From assembly GCA_041874755.1 (NCBI GenBank), contig CP102611.1:744001-808000 (forward strand): a stretch of 64,000 nucleotides of DNA. Reading direction: 5' to 3'. Within the stretch, counting starts at the first letter, position 1. Each line of letters opens with the position of its first letter. Under the pieces are notes generated by a model. It saw only the letters and a program-made list of their open reading frames with translations. It had not been told where the DNA came from and searched no databases. A program made the translations under genes and the position numbers. Below, piece by piece: positions 25,460 through 34,064 of the stretch. This DNA is from Chitinibacter sp. SCUT-21. GTDB lineage: Bacteria; Pseudomonadota; Gammaproteobacteria; Burkholderiales; Chitinibacteraceae.

Positions 25460-26998
25460 TTAGCTTGCGCCCAGATCAGGATCGGGTAGCTGCAAGCGAA
25501 TCGCCTTAAATTCGCTGTAGCCTTCTAGGACAATATCGACCAACTGCGGGTCAAAATGCTTACCCCGCTCTGCTTTAAGGAGGGCGATAATTTGCTCATC
25601 TGGCCATGCCTCTTTATACGAACGTCTCGACCCCAACGCATCAAGCACATCAACCACGGCCATAATGCGCGCTTCCAATGGAATGGCTAGCCCAGCTAAC
25701 TGGCGCGGATAGCCGCTACCATCCCATTTTTCATGATGATCGTGCGCGATGATGGCGCCCATTTTGGCGATGACACGTTTGGTTTTTTTAAGTAGCTGAT
25801 ACCCTAGTTCGGCATGGGTTTGCATGATCGCCCACTCCTGCGCATCGAGCTTGCCGTGTTTGTGCAAAATATGCTCAGGAATACCTATTTTGCCAATATC
25901 GTGTAATGGCGACGCGTAGCGTATCGTTTCGCAAAAATCACTCGATTGACCCAGCTTTTTGGCTAGCAATTCACACATCAGCGCCACGCGCCGAACATGC
26001 ATACCGGTTTCTTTAGAGCGCTGCTCGATCGCATCGCCAATAACCAGCAACAATTCTTTTTGTGTTTCTTGAATACTTTCTTTGGTATAGAGCGATTCAA
26101 AAATCAGTGCGACATTACTGGCAAACATTTGCAGCAATTTAGCCTGCAAGGCATCGAGTGGTTTGGCCAAGCTGGCATACAGTACATTCGCGGCGCCATC
26201 GCCCACATCAAACCGTGCTAAAAATGCAAAATCGCTGAGCTGATTTTCTCCGCCAGCAATAACAAAATTAACTAATTCACGCACATGGTCGGGCAAAATC
26301 GGTGAACTTAGCTCTTCATCAATCTGGATATTCTCCCCTGTGGCGGCAAGAACATTATTGACCTTGTCGCCGTATAAATCCGTTGATTGAGAAACTAAAT
26401 AAACTTCACTACTTTGGATATTTAATAAATCGAGCAGTTGCTGCAATACCGCCGAACCAAACTGATGCAATGTGCGGCTGCGCAACACAGCTTGGGACGA
26501 GGCGATAACTTTTTCCATACCCTGCTGCGTATTTGAGATGGTCATAATGTCGCGGTAAGCGCGAATGGCCGAATAAATACACGTTTTTAGTTTGATATTG
26601 GTAAGCTCGGTTTTGGCTTTGTAATCATTAATATCGTATTCCTGAATCACAAACTCTTCAGGATGCTGATTAGGCTGTCCTGTGCGCAAGATGATGCGCA
26701 CGGCGTGATTTTTAAGTGATGAGCGAATTTTTTCGACCAACAGCAAGCCCGCTTCGGGCGACTCCATCACCACATCGATAAATGCGACAGCGGTGTCTGG
26801 ATGCTCCTGCAGCAATTGATAGCCTGTTGCACCACTATCGGCGTAGAGCAATTGCAGTGGCCTATCATCGACTTTCAGCCGAGACAATGACAATCGCGTG
26901 ACTTCAAAAATATCACGCTCATCGTCAATCACAGCCACTTTCCAAGGAATTTGTAAAACGTCACCTGTTTCAGACGCTTCTTCAAGCAAAAAATCCAT
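25460..26998 (-). CDS. Response regulator with DUF3369 and HD-GYP domains (c-di-GMP phosphodiesterase)
   Basis: A 512-residue protein. The N-terminal REC has acceptor D75 in AVAFIDVVMESPEAG. Next is the DUF3369 region (LTNIKLKTCIYSAIRAYRDI, about 132-151, through about 300), found with HD-GYP regulators. The HD-GYP domain has HDIGKIGIPEHIL (HD at 366-367) and HHEKWDGSGYP (421-431), so both the metal and the GYP signatures are intact. It is expected to hydrolyse cyclic di-GMP. First gene of a two-gene unit with the REC-GGDEF protein; no histidine kinase is adjacent. Confidence 0.93.
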   Translation of the reverse strand: MDFLLEEASETGDVLQIPWKVAVIDDERDIFEVTRLSLSRLKVDDRPLQLLYADSGATGYQLLQEHPDTAVAFIDVVMESPEAGLLLVEKIRSSLKNHAVRIILRTGQPNQHPEEFVIQEYDINDYKAKTELTNIKLKTCIYSAIRAYRDIMTISNTQQGMEKVIASSQAVLRSRTLHQFGSAVLQQLLDLLNIQSSEVYLVSQSTDLYGDKVNNVLAATGENIQIDEELSSPILPDHVRELVNFVIAGGENQLSDFAFLARFDVGDGAANVLYASLAKPLDALQAKLLQMFASNVALIFESLYTKESIQETQKELLLVIGDAIEQRSKETGMHVRRVALMCELLAKKLGQSSDFCETIRYASPLHDIGKIGIPEHILHKHGKLDAQEWAIMQTHAELGYQLLKKTKRVIAKMGAIIAHDHHEKWDGSGYPRQLAGLAIPLEARIMAVVDVLDALGSRRSYKEAWPDEQIIALLKAERGKHFDPQLVDIVLEGYSEFKAIRLQLPDPDLGAS

Positions 26999-27060
26999 GC
27001 CAGCTACTTTTTATTCGAATTGAACAATTCAAGATAGCTTGCCTTACAGAAAAAGCGACT

Positions 27061-27095
27061 AAAAAACGCCAAAGCCCAAGTAAAACTTGGGCTTT
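27061..27095 (-). terminator. Intrinsic terminator after tldD-GNAT
   Basis: AAAGCCCAAG and CTTGGGCTTT form a perfect 10-bp stem with a 5-base loop. On the minus strand it is followed within a few bases by a run of six T, 25 bases after the GNAT stop. Confidence 0.85.
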
Positions 27096-27119
27096 GATGT
27101 GGATGAATCGCAATTTAGT

Positions 27120-27560
27120 TTAATTTCTTTTCATCGGTACAAAACGAATTTCTGCTTTTACTTGCTCGGCGCCAACCGGCATAAAACCGTAACGCATATA
27201 AGCCCCAACGCTATTCACGCTGGCATTAACGCTCTGCAATTTTTGTTTGCTATCGGCTGCCTTCACCAAAGCCCGACCAACGCCGCGACTTTGAAATTCG
27301 GGCAACACAAACAGCAAAGCAATATGCGCATCCGCCCGCGTTTGCAGTACGCCAATCACCGTATTTTGGATAAGCGCCACCCAACAGCAGCCGCCTGCTG
27401 CATCGCGCGCACGAATTTCACTCGCTTGGGCAAATTGCTTAAACTGCTCGATACCCGCTGCGCTTTGATATTGCGCCGCTAAATGGCGAAATGACGACCA
27501 AACTACTTCAGCTGCAGCATCGTATTCAGCAAATTCAATTTCACGAATTTCTAAGGCCAT
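27120..27560 (-). CDS. GNAT family N-acetyltransferase
   Basis: A 146-residue acetyltransferase. The acetyl-CoA loop is FQSRGVGRALVKAAD (near residue 95), after the strand IALLFVLPEF. The C-terminal part, VNSVGAYMRYGFMPVG, is the usual fourth motif. Substrate unknown. The start is 3 bases beyond the tldD stop, so it is the distal gene of that unit and ends at a strong terminator. Confidence 0.87.
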   Translation of the reverse strand: MALEIREIEFAEYDAAAEVVWSSFRHLAAQYQSAAGIEQFKQFAQASEIRARDAAGGCCWVALIQNTVIGVLQTRADAHIALLFVLPEFQSRGVGRALVKAADSKQKLQSVNASVNSVGAYMRYGFMPVGAEQVKAEIRFVPMKRN

Positions 27561-27563
27561 GAC

Positions 27564-29015
27564 TTAACCCGCAGTGCCGCCAACGGTGAGGCCACCATCG
27601 ATGCGCAAAGTCGGTTGCCCTACGCCCACCGGCACGCTTTGCCCATCTTTCCCGCAAGTACCCACGCCTGGATCGAGCGCCATATCGTTGCCGATCATCG
27701 ACACGCGGGTCAGCACGTCGGGGCCATTACCAATCAGCGTTGCGCCTTTCACTGGATACAGCATCTTGCCGTTTTCAACGTACCAAGCTTCCGCCGCCGA
27801 GAATACAAACTTGCCGCTGGTGATATCAACTTGGCCGCCGCCAAAATTGACCGCATACAGGCCGCGATCGATCGACGCGATAATTTCCGCCGGGTCTACG
27901 TCGCCATTTTCCATAATGGTGTTGGTCATACGCGGCATCGTGATGTGCGCGTAACTTTCACGGCGACCGTTACCCGTGGTTGGCATACCCATCAGGCGGG
28001 CATTCAGGCTGTCTTGTAGATAGCCTTTCAAAATACCGTCTTCGATCAACACCGTGCGCTGCGTTGGGTTGCCTTCGTCGTCGATATTCAGTGAGCCACG
28101 GCGATCCGCGATCGTGCCGTCATCGACCACCGTAACGCCTTTCGCAGCGACTCGTTGGCCGATCTTGCCCGAAAATGCCGAGCTGCCTTTGCGGTTAAAG
28201 TCGCCTTCCAAACCATGCCCAATCGCTTCGTGTAACAAAATACCGGGCCAGCCACTACCAAGCACGACGGTCATTTCACCGGCCGGCGCTGGACGCGCAT
28301 CGAGATTGAGCACCGCTTGATCGACCGCGCGTTTGGCGTAATCGAGCAATACCGTATCGGTGAAATACGCGTAATCAAAACGACCGCCACCACCCGCGCT
28401 GCCCTGCTCGCGCTGACCGTTTTGCTCGATAATCACATTAATCGATAGGCGACACAGCGGGCGCACATCGGCCGCACGATGTCCGTCGTGACGCGCGATA
28501 TAAATGACTTCGTATTCGCTAGCCAGACTCGCCATCACTTGCACCACGCGTGGGTCTAGGCTGCGCGCGATTTGCTCGATTTTTTCCAGCAAAGCCACTT
28601 TCGCCGCTTCGTCCAAGCTCGCCAATGGATCAACCGGGGTATAGAGCTGCAAGCCCTTTTGCTGCTTAGTTAGTGGTGCAATACCCGCCCCACCTTGCCG
28701 ACCAATTGCACGCGTCGCTTGCGCAGCTTGGCTCAGTGCGGCAAGGCTAATATCATCGGAATACGCAAAAGCGGTTTTTTCGCCGCTGATCGCGCGTACA
28801 CCAACGCCTTGGTCGATATTAAAACTGCCCGATTTTACGATGCCTTCATCCAAGCTCCACGCCTCGGAGCGGCTGTATTGGAAATACAAATCAGCGTAAT
28901 CAATCTCATGCGTCAGCATCTGGCCAAACACTTGATTGAGCGCCTGATCATCCAGCGAAAATGGCGTCAGCAATTGCTGCTCGGCAATGGCAAAATAATC
29001 GACCGAAGAATTCAT
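27564..29015 (-). CDS. tldD: Metalloprotease TldD
   Basis: One half of the TldD/TldE heterodimeric zinc protease, which trims small modified peptides such as microcins and processes antitoxins. The 483 residues match E. coli TldD (481). The active-site helix is [17 protein letters not shown], with HEAIGH at 262-267, the family HExxxH. Other typical segments are [20 protein letters not shown] near the N-terminus, [20 protein letters not shown], and the C-terminal [17 protein letters not shown]. The partner tldE/pmbA is not in the window. A downstream GNAT gene is co-transcribed. Confidence 0.96.
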   Translation of the reverse strand: MNSSVDYFAIAEQQLLTPFSLDDQALNQVFGQMLTHEIDYADLYFQYSRSEAWSLDEGIVKSGSFNIDQGVGVRAISGEKTAFAYSDDISLAALSQAAQATRAIGRQGGAGIAPLTKQQKGLQLYTPVDPLASLDEAAKVALLEKIEQIARSLDPRVVQVMASLASEYEVIYIARHDGHRAADVRPLCRLSINVIIEQNGQREQGSAGGGGRFDYAYFTDTVLLDYAKRAVDQAVLNLDARPAPAGEMTVVLGSGWPGILLHEAIGHGLEGDFNRKGSSAFSGKIGQRVAAKGVTVVDDGTIADRRGSLNIDDEGNPTQRTVLIEDGILKGYLQDSLNARLMGMPTTGNGRRESYAHITMPRMTNTIMENGDVDPAEIIASIDRGLYAVNFGGGQVDITSGKFVFSAAEAWYVENGKMLYPVKGATLIGNGPDVLTRVSMIGNDMALDPGVGTCGKDGQSVPVGVGQPTLRIDGGLTVGGTAG

Positions 29016-29076
29016 TCTGTTTCCTGTTTAAACGGCCTAGCGCCCATTGGCGCGAAACCCAACTTGAATGGCACTA

Positions 29077-29910
29077 TTAAAGCACACGATGGCGTAAAGC
29101 TGGCAATATCGTGCGCACACGTTCTAACTGGCTGGCTTTGAGTTCAGCCAGCACCAGCCCTTCGCCCTCGGGTAACACATCTAATATCGTACCCCAAGGA
29201 TCAATCAACATACTGTGGCCAAAAGTTTTGCGCCCGCTGCTATGCGTCCCGCCTTGGCCGCTCGCGACAACAAAACACTGATTTTCAATCGCGCGCGCGC
29301 GCAACAATACTTCCCAATGCGCGCGACCAGTCGTCGCGGTAAACGCTGCGGGCAAAGTCCAAATATCGACGTGGCCAACGTGTTCTAAAGCACGGAAAAA
29401 TTCGGGAAAGCGCAAATCGTAGCAAACCGCCAAACCAACGCGGCCAAACGGCGTGTCAAATGCCACCGGCAAGTGCCCAGGCGCAATGGTGTCGGATTCT
29501 TGGAAGCACTCGGCGCCATTGGCAAAACCAAATAAATGCACCTTGTCGTAGCGCGCCACACATTCGCCTGCCGGATTAAACGCCAAGCAAGTATTCATAA
29601 CTTTATCGGGCTGATCAGATTTCAACGGGATCGTGCCACCAACCAAATACACCTGATGCTGACGGGCTTGGCTCGCCAGAAAATGCTGCAAAGGCGCTGG
29701 CGACTCGGTCAGTGTTCCGTCATTAAACGGCTCTTGCTGCGCCAGTTTATCGCGATCGCTGTTCCCCATAATGGCGAAATACTCGGGCAAGACGATCAGT
29801 TGTGCACCGGCTTGCGCAGCCTGCGCGATCAATTGCTCAGCGCGAGCAAGGTTGATTGCCACATCGCTGCTCGACACCATTTGAATTGCACAGACCTGTA
29901 CAGTCTTCAT
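29077..29910 (-). CDS. Carbon-nitrogen hydrolase (Nit1-like, probable deaminated glutathione amidase)
   Basis: A 277-residue nitrilase-superfamily amidase. The Glu-Lys-Cys triad is visible: E43 in LIVLPEYFAIMG, K123 in RYDKVHLFGF, C163 in VGLAVCYDLRFPEFFRAL. The last segment, together with SDTIAPGH and FTATTGRAHWEVLLRARAIE, is characteristic of the Nit1/Nit2 branch. That branch repairs deaminated glutathione or acts as omega-amidase. The order yhdP-nitrilase-tldD is common in betaproteobacteria, which supports orthology but not a shared pathway. Confidence 0.88.
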   Translation of the reverse strand: MKTVQVCAIQMVSSSDVAINLARAEQLIAQAAQAGAQLIVLPEYFAIMGNSDRDKLAQQEPFNDGTLTESPAPLQHFLASQARQHQVYLVGGTIPLKSDQPDKVMNTCLAFNPAGECVARYDKVHLFGFANGAECFQESDTIAPGHLPVAFDTPFGRVGLAVCYDLRFPEFFRALEHVGHVDIWTLPAAFTATTGRAHWEVLLRARAIENQCFVVASGQGGTHSSGRKTFGHSMLIDPWGTILDVLPEGEGLVLAELKASQLERVRTILPALRHRVL

Positions 29911-29972
29911 ATACCCACCACTCGTATCATGTCAGAATCAAACAGTAAATTAATCATTAAAAACATACCCCC

Positions 29973-32900
29973 TTATTTAATTTTAGGGGACTCAGGCTTA
30001 ACGCCCACTTTTTTAATTTGCGGATCACTCATGCTGCCGTCAATCTGAAATTCATATGCCAATAACTCACCCAAGGGATTGTCCATCACTGATTGCACCG
30101 CTAATGTGGCCAAACCTGCAATCGGATTCAGCACCCCGACACCAAGCGCAACTGCGCCGCCAATACTGGGGACTATCCGTACCCGCAAGTTTTGAGTTCC
30201 GGCGACAAAATTGGCGTCACCACTAAAACGCACTTTGGCCGCCGGCCCATTGATCTTCAAATCACTGGTTCGTGCTACACCCTGTTCGATGAGCGCTGTG
30301 CCACTGATTTCATCAAATTCAAAACCCGAGCTAAATACGTCACTAAAATCGAGTTTTAAGCGACGAGGCAAGGCTTGCAAACTCAAAATCGATAAAAAGC
30401 GCCCAACACCAGGTTCGAGCTGAATAAATTGCCCGGCACCGATATTTAAATTTAACTTACCGCTAACGGTGTCCCATGCGGGTCGCCAAGGTGCCCCTTG
30501 CCATTGACCATCACCATGCAAGATAAGCGGCGCAGCCTTCATAGCTTCTGGGTAACCGATACGTAATAGCAATTTACCCATATTGGGAGAATCAATTTTC
30601 ACCTTGGCCTGTGTACGTTCCCAGCTATTTTGCTTTAACCATTGACCAGCCAAACTGATCTGACCATCCGCGTTACGCAAGCTCAGCTCGTCAAACTCAA
30701 TGCTGCGTTCTTGTGGTCGACTTTTTAAGGTTAATTTGCCCAATTCAACATTTTTAAAGCGAAAATCATCCGCAACCATATGGATCGCAGGCCAACTGAG
30801 CCACTCATCTAATGCCGATTTCGTTGTTGATTCCACTACCGGTGGCAATTTTAATATTTTGGCACCTCGATCACTGGCGGCGTGAGTCGGTGCATTTTTC
30901 AGCGGCAGCCATAGTTTGCTCAAATGAGCAGATACGCGGTTTTGACTACTGAGCCATTGCACGTCACCCGCGATTTGCCGGCTAAGTAAATTCGCTTGCA
31001 AGCCTTGGCTGTTCATTTGCCCTGATAAACGCACATCATTGAGTAACTGCCCACCTAGGCTCAATTGCTCAAAACCTAATTGATCAATGATGATTGTTGG
31101 ACTACTCATCGCAGCTGTTTTGCGCTCAACCGTGCTTGGCATACTTTGTCCCGGCAATACAGGAAGCCAATCGTTGACATTAAGCGCAGGCCAGGCTCCA
31201 CCAATTTGTAGGCCTTTGACTGGCAAGGTGATGACCTCGGCCAAATTAGTCCCCTCTTGGACTAACAGCACTTTGCCGCGCATCGAACTGGCGTCGTCAC
31301 CAAGCAAAAAGGCCGCCTGCAGGTCTTTAGCATAGGTAAAGTCAACTCTGGTCAGACCTTTATCATCACTGACTTTCAATTTAAAAGGGCGTATTTGTGC
31401 CGCGGATTTGGCTAAAGGCGCAGGTAAATACACCAAGCCGCCGATAAGATCCGATGCTAAATTAAGCGCAAATTTGTCAGAATCTACTTTGAGATTCGCG
31501 GCAAACGGCACTTTCCCTTGTAACCAAGGGCTAAGTGGTGGCAAATAATATTGTAATGCTTGCGCTAAATCGCCCTGCCCTTTCAACGCCAAATTCAGCG
31601 CACCTTGCGCGTCAGTGTCGCCCTGTAGCTGCACGCTACCACCCAATGCATTGGCCGTTGAGGGCAAAACTTTCATACTTGCTTCGGTAAATCGAACAGC
31701 TCCTTTGGCTTGCGATAAAGGCGGAATTGATGCGCCAAAATTGAGCTGATTGGCATTAAATCGATATAAGCCATCGATTTTAGTTTTTTCAAAATCCTCG
31801 ATTGGAATATCGAGTTTTAAATCGAGCTCACCCAAACCTTGCGCAGTTAACTCGTCCAAGAATCCCTGCGTTGCTAAGCGGACGGGGCTGTTTTGGACAA
31901 AATCTAAAAAATGCGCAGTTTGTCCTTTAACTTTGCCATCAACGAGAATATGTTGGTTGAACTCAAGATTTGGGATCGTGACTTTAACAGCTTCAAGTGC
32001 GGTACCCGTGATATCCCCGCGTTGTGCATCCACATTCAGTTGCATGCCGTCGATAGTCACTTGGCCATCCACCTTGGTGATCATAGGCCAATCATTACCG
32101 TAGTGAATCGTGACATTCTCAGCTTGCGTTTTGACAGTAAATTGGCCTGTTTTCGCCGCAGCCGTACCCAAGGTATATGGAAACTGTGCCACATCACCTC
32201 GCCAGCGCAACTGACCTTTTTTAGCTTGCCCCGCAAGCAGCGACGTTTTTAGCCACACCAGTACATCATCGCCCAGCACCCGCGGCAAATAGGCGTAGAC
32301 CCGGTTCGCATTCAAGCGCTCAATATTGGCAGTCAGATCAACCTGACCCATCCCATGCCCTGGCCACCAATATTGGCCCTGCGCACTCAGTTCCAACTCA
32401 GGACTAATGGCTTTAAACCCTTTTAGGTTCAATTGCCAGCCCTTGCCTTCTTGCTGCCAATCAAACTCGCTATGGAGACGAGCAAAATTCATCGCTTCCA
32501 AAAAATGCGCGGGATACACCAGCTGGGCTTGCTCGCCAATTATTTTTAATCGCCCCCCTTTAGGCTCGAGCATTAAATCAATGTCAAAACCTTGGCCGGA
32601 TGGCCATTGTCCGAGCTGATCCCAAGCCAAACTACGGCCTTCCACTTCAAGCGTGAGCGCGGAAAGATCTGGGGTTTTTGCCGCCTTATTCAATGGCCAA
32701 TCACCTGGCCATTCAATGTTAAATTTAGTTAGATTTCCTGCTAATTTCGCATGGCGAAATTGGGCTAGCGATTCGGGTAAAAATGCACTGTAAGCATTGA
32801 GTCCCGCAAGTGACCAATTTCTTGCGGTCAGTGATTGCTTAGCTTTTGTTTGGAGATATTGCAGCTCACACTGCTGGCACAAGAGTGTGTCGGCGGTGCG

Positions 32901-33917
32901 AATCTGCTTAGCACGAAGCTCCAGGGTGCGTTGTTGCTCACTAAGCCGCCATAAAATACGGCCATCAAACAATGGAAGGTTTAGTTGAGCTTGCTCCGGT
33001 AATTGCAAACGCCAATCCGTGAGTTGCAAATCAGCATCAACACCGTCCAATATCCCTGCACTTAGCTCAAGCTTCAGCGCTAGCGCACCTCGCCCTGATT
33101 GAACCTTGAACTGAGGAAATAGGGGTGACAGCCAAGGTGCGGCATGGCTTAAATTGGCCTGAGGCAAGTTTAATTTCACCCACCCTGACCACGCACTCAA
33201 CTGCTTGATGTCCTCCCCCTGCAAATTGGCGCTAATTTCAACGGGAGCACCAGCCAGTTGCGTGGGAGAGAACTGCAATACCGCCTGGTGTCGGGAAAAC
33301 CAGTTTTCCACATTCAGCTGCACATTATTGGCACTGAGCGCCGGAAACTCACCGCGCTGATCGCTCAGGCGCAACACACCTTGGGCAATCGAGAGTTCGC
33401 CCTGCTCAAGCAACCAATTTAAAAATTGGCCATCGTGTGGTACAGCTTCGGCAGTCGATTGATTTGTTGCAAGAGTGATTCCAGCTACTTGCCATTGACC
33501 GTTTTTCAAGCGCAGCACGTCTAATTGCGGTGCCTGCAAATGCAGATGGCTAAAATTGAGCTCACCGAGCAATAACTGCCACCAAGACAGGGTGCCCTCC
33601 ATGCGCTCGAACTGCAGCATGGCTTGCTGCTGCGAATTGATCAGCTGAAAACGCGTAATCGTTAATTGTGGGCGGATCCCACGCCAGCCCCCGCTCAAGC
33701 TAGCAATCTTGATAGGTGCACCAATAGTTTGCGTGAGCTGCTGTTCCAGCCAAGGCTTGTAATCATTCAAACGAGGAACAGCGTAAAATTGCCACGTCAA
33801 GCCGCAGATTGTCAGCAGTAGCAGCAAAGTTAATGCTAAACGCGCTAGCCATCTTAGATGCCAGTGTGTAATACGTGCAGTCAGTACTTTGAGCTGACGC
33901 AAAAAAGCCAAGGACAT
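29973..33917 (-). CDS. yhdP: YhdP family AsmA-like envelope protein
   Basis: A 1314-residue giant protein (E. coli YhdP about 1266). One N-terminal transmembrane helix (LARLALTLLLLLTICGL, about residues 25-42) anchors a long periplasmic beta-rich region. The early segment PWLEQQLTQTIGAPIKIASL, with GGWRGIRPQLTI, is the AsmA/DUF3971 opening. The C-terminal end includes GVGVLNPIAGLATLAVQS and SDPQIKKVGVKP. Relatives (YhdP, TamB, YdbH) form bridges that carry phospholipids from the inner to the outer membrane. The ATG at 33917 has GGA close upstream. Divergent from glnE across 147 bases. Confidence 0.93.
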   Translation of the reverse strand: MSLAFLRQLKVLTARITHWHLRWLARLALTLLLLLTICGLTWQFYAVPRLNDYKPWLEQQLTQTIGAPIKIASLSGGWRGIRPQLTITRFQLINSQQQAMLQFERMEGTLSWWQLLLGELNFSHLHLQAPQLDVLRLKNGQWQVAGITLATNQSTAEAVPHDGQFLNWLLEQGELSIAQGVLRLSDQRGEFPALSANNVQLNVENWFSRHQAVLQFSPTQLAGAPVEISANLQGEDIKQLSAWSGWVKLNLPQANLSHAAPWLSPLFPQFKVQSGRGALALKLELSAGILDGVDADLQLTDWRLQLPEQAQLNLPLFDGRILWRLSEQQRTLELRAKQIRTADTLLCQQCELQYLQTKAKQSLTARNWSLAGLNAYSAFLPESLAQFRHAKLAGNLTKFNIEWPGDWPLNKAAKTPDLSALTLEVEGRSLAWDQLGQWPSGQGFDIDLMLEPKGGRLKIIGEQAQLVYPAHFLEAMNFARLHSEFDWQQEGKGWQLNLKGFKAISPELELSAQGQYWWPGHGMGQVDLTANIERLNANRVYAYLPRVLGDDVLVWLKTSLLAGQAKKGQLRWRGDVAQFPYTLGTAAAKTGQFTVKTQAENVTIHYGNDWPMITKVDGQVTIDGMQLNVDAQRGDITGTALEAVKVTIPNLEFNQHILVDGKVKGQTAHFLDFVQNSPVRLATQGFLDELTAQGLGELDLKLDIPIEDFEKTKIDGLYRFNANQLNFGASIPPLSQAKGAVRFTEASMKVLPSTANALGGSVQLQGDTDAQGALNLALKGQGDLAQALQYYLPPLSPWLQGKVPFAANLKVDSDKFALNLASDLIGGLVYLPAPLAKSAAQIRPFKLKVSDDKGLTRVDFTYAKDLQAAFLLGDDASSMRGKVLLVQEGTNLAEVITLPVKGLQIGGAWPALNVNDWLPVLPGQSMPSTVERKTAAMSSPTIIIDQLGFEQLSLGGQLLNDVRLSGQMNSQGLQANLLSRQIAGDVQWLSSQNRVSAHLSKLWLPLKNAPTHAASDRGAKILKLPPVVESTTKSALDEWLSWPAIHMVADDFRFKNVELGKLTLKSRPQERSIEFDELSLRNADGQISLAGQWLKQNSWERTQAKVKIDSPNMGKLLLRIGYPEAMKAAPLILHGDGQWQGAPWRPAWDTVSGKLNLNIGAGQFIQLEPGVGRFLSILSLQALPRRLKLDFSDVFSSGFEFDEISGTALIEQGVARTSDLKINGPAAKVRFSGDANFVAGTQNLRVRIVPSIGGAVALGVGVLNPIAGLATLAVQSVMDNPLGELLAYEFQIDGSMSDPQIKKVGVKPESPKIK

Positions 33918-34064
33918 CTAAATTCCGAGTAAGACACCGTGCACGCAAACGCAAGAAGCTGTGCTACGGTAGGGGATATGAAATTGCTCCGCATTTTACC
34001 CTGATTTTCAGGACAAAACAGCACCCTATATCGCGTAACAACCTTGCACAACAGAGTAAACGAC

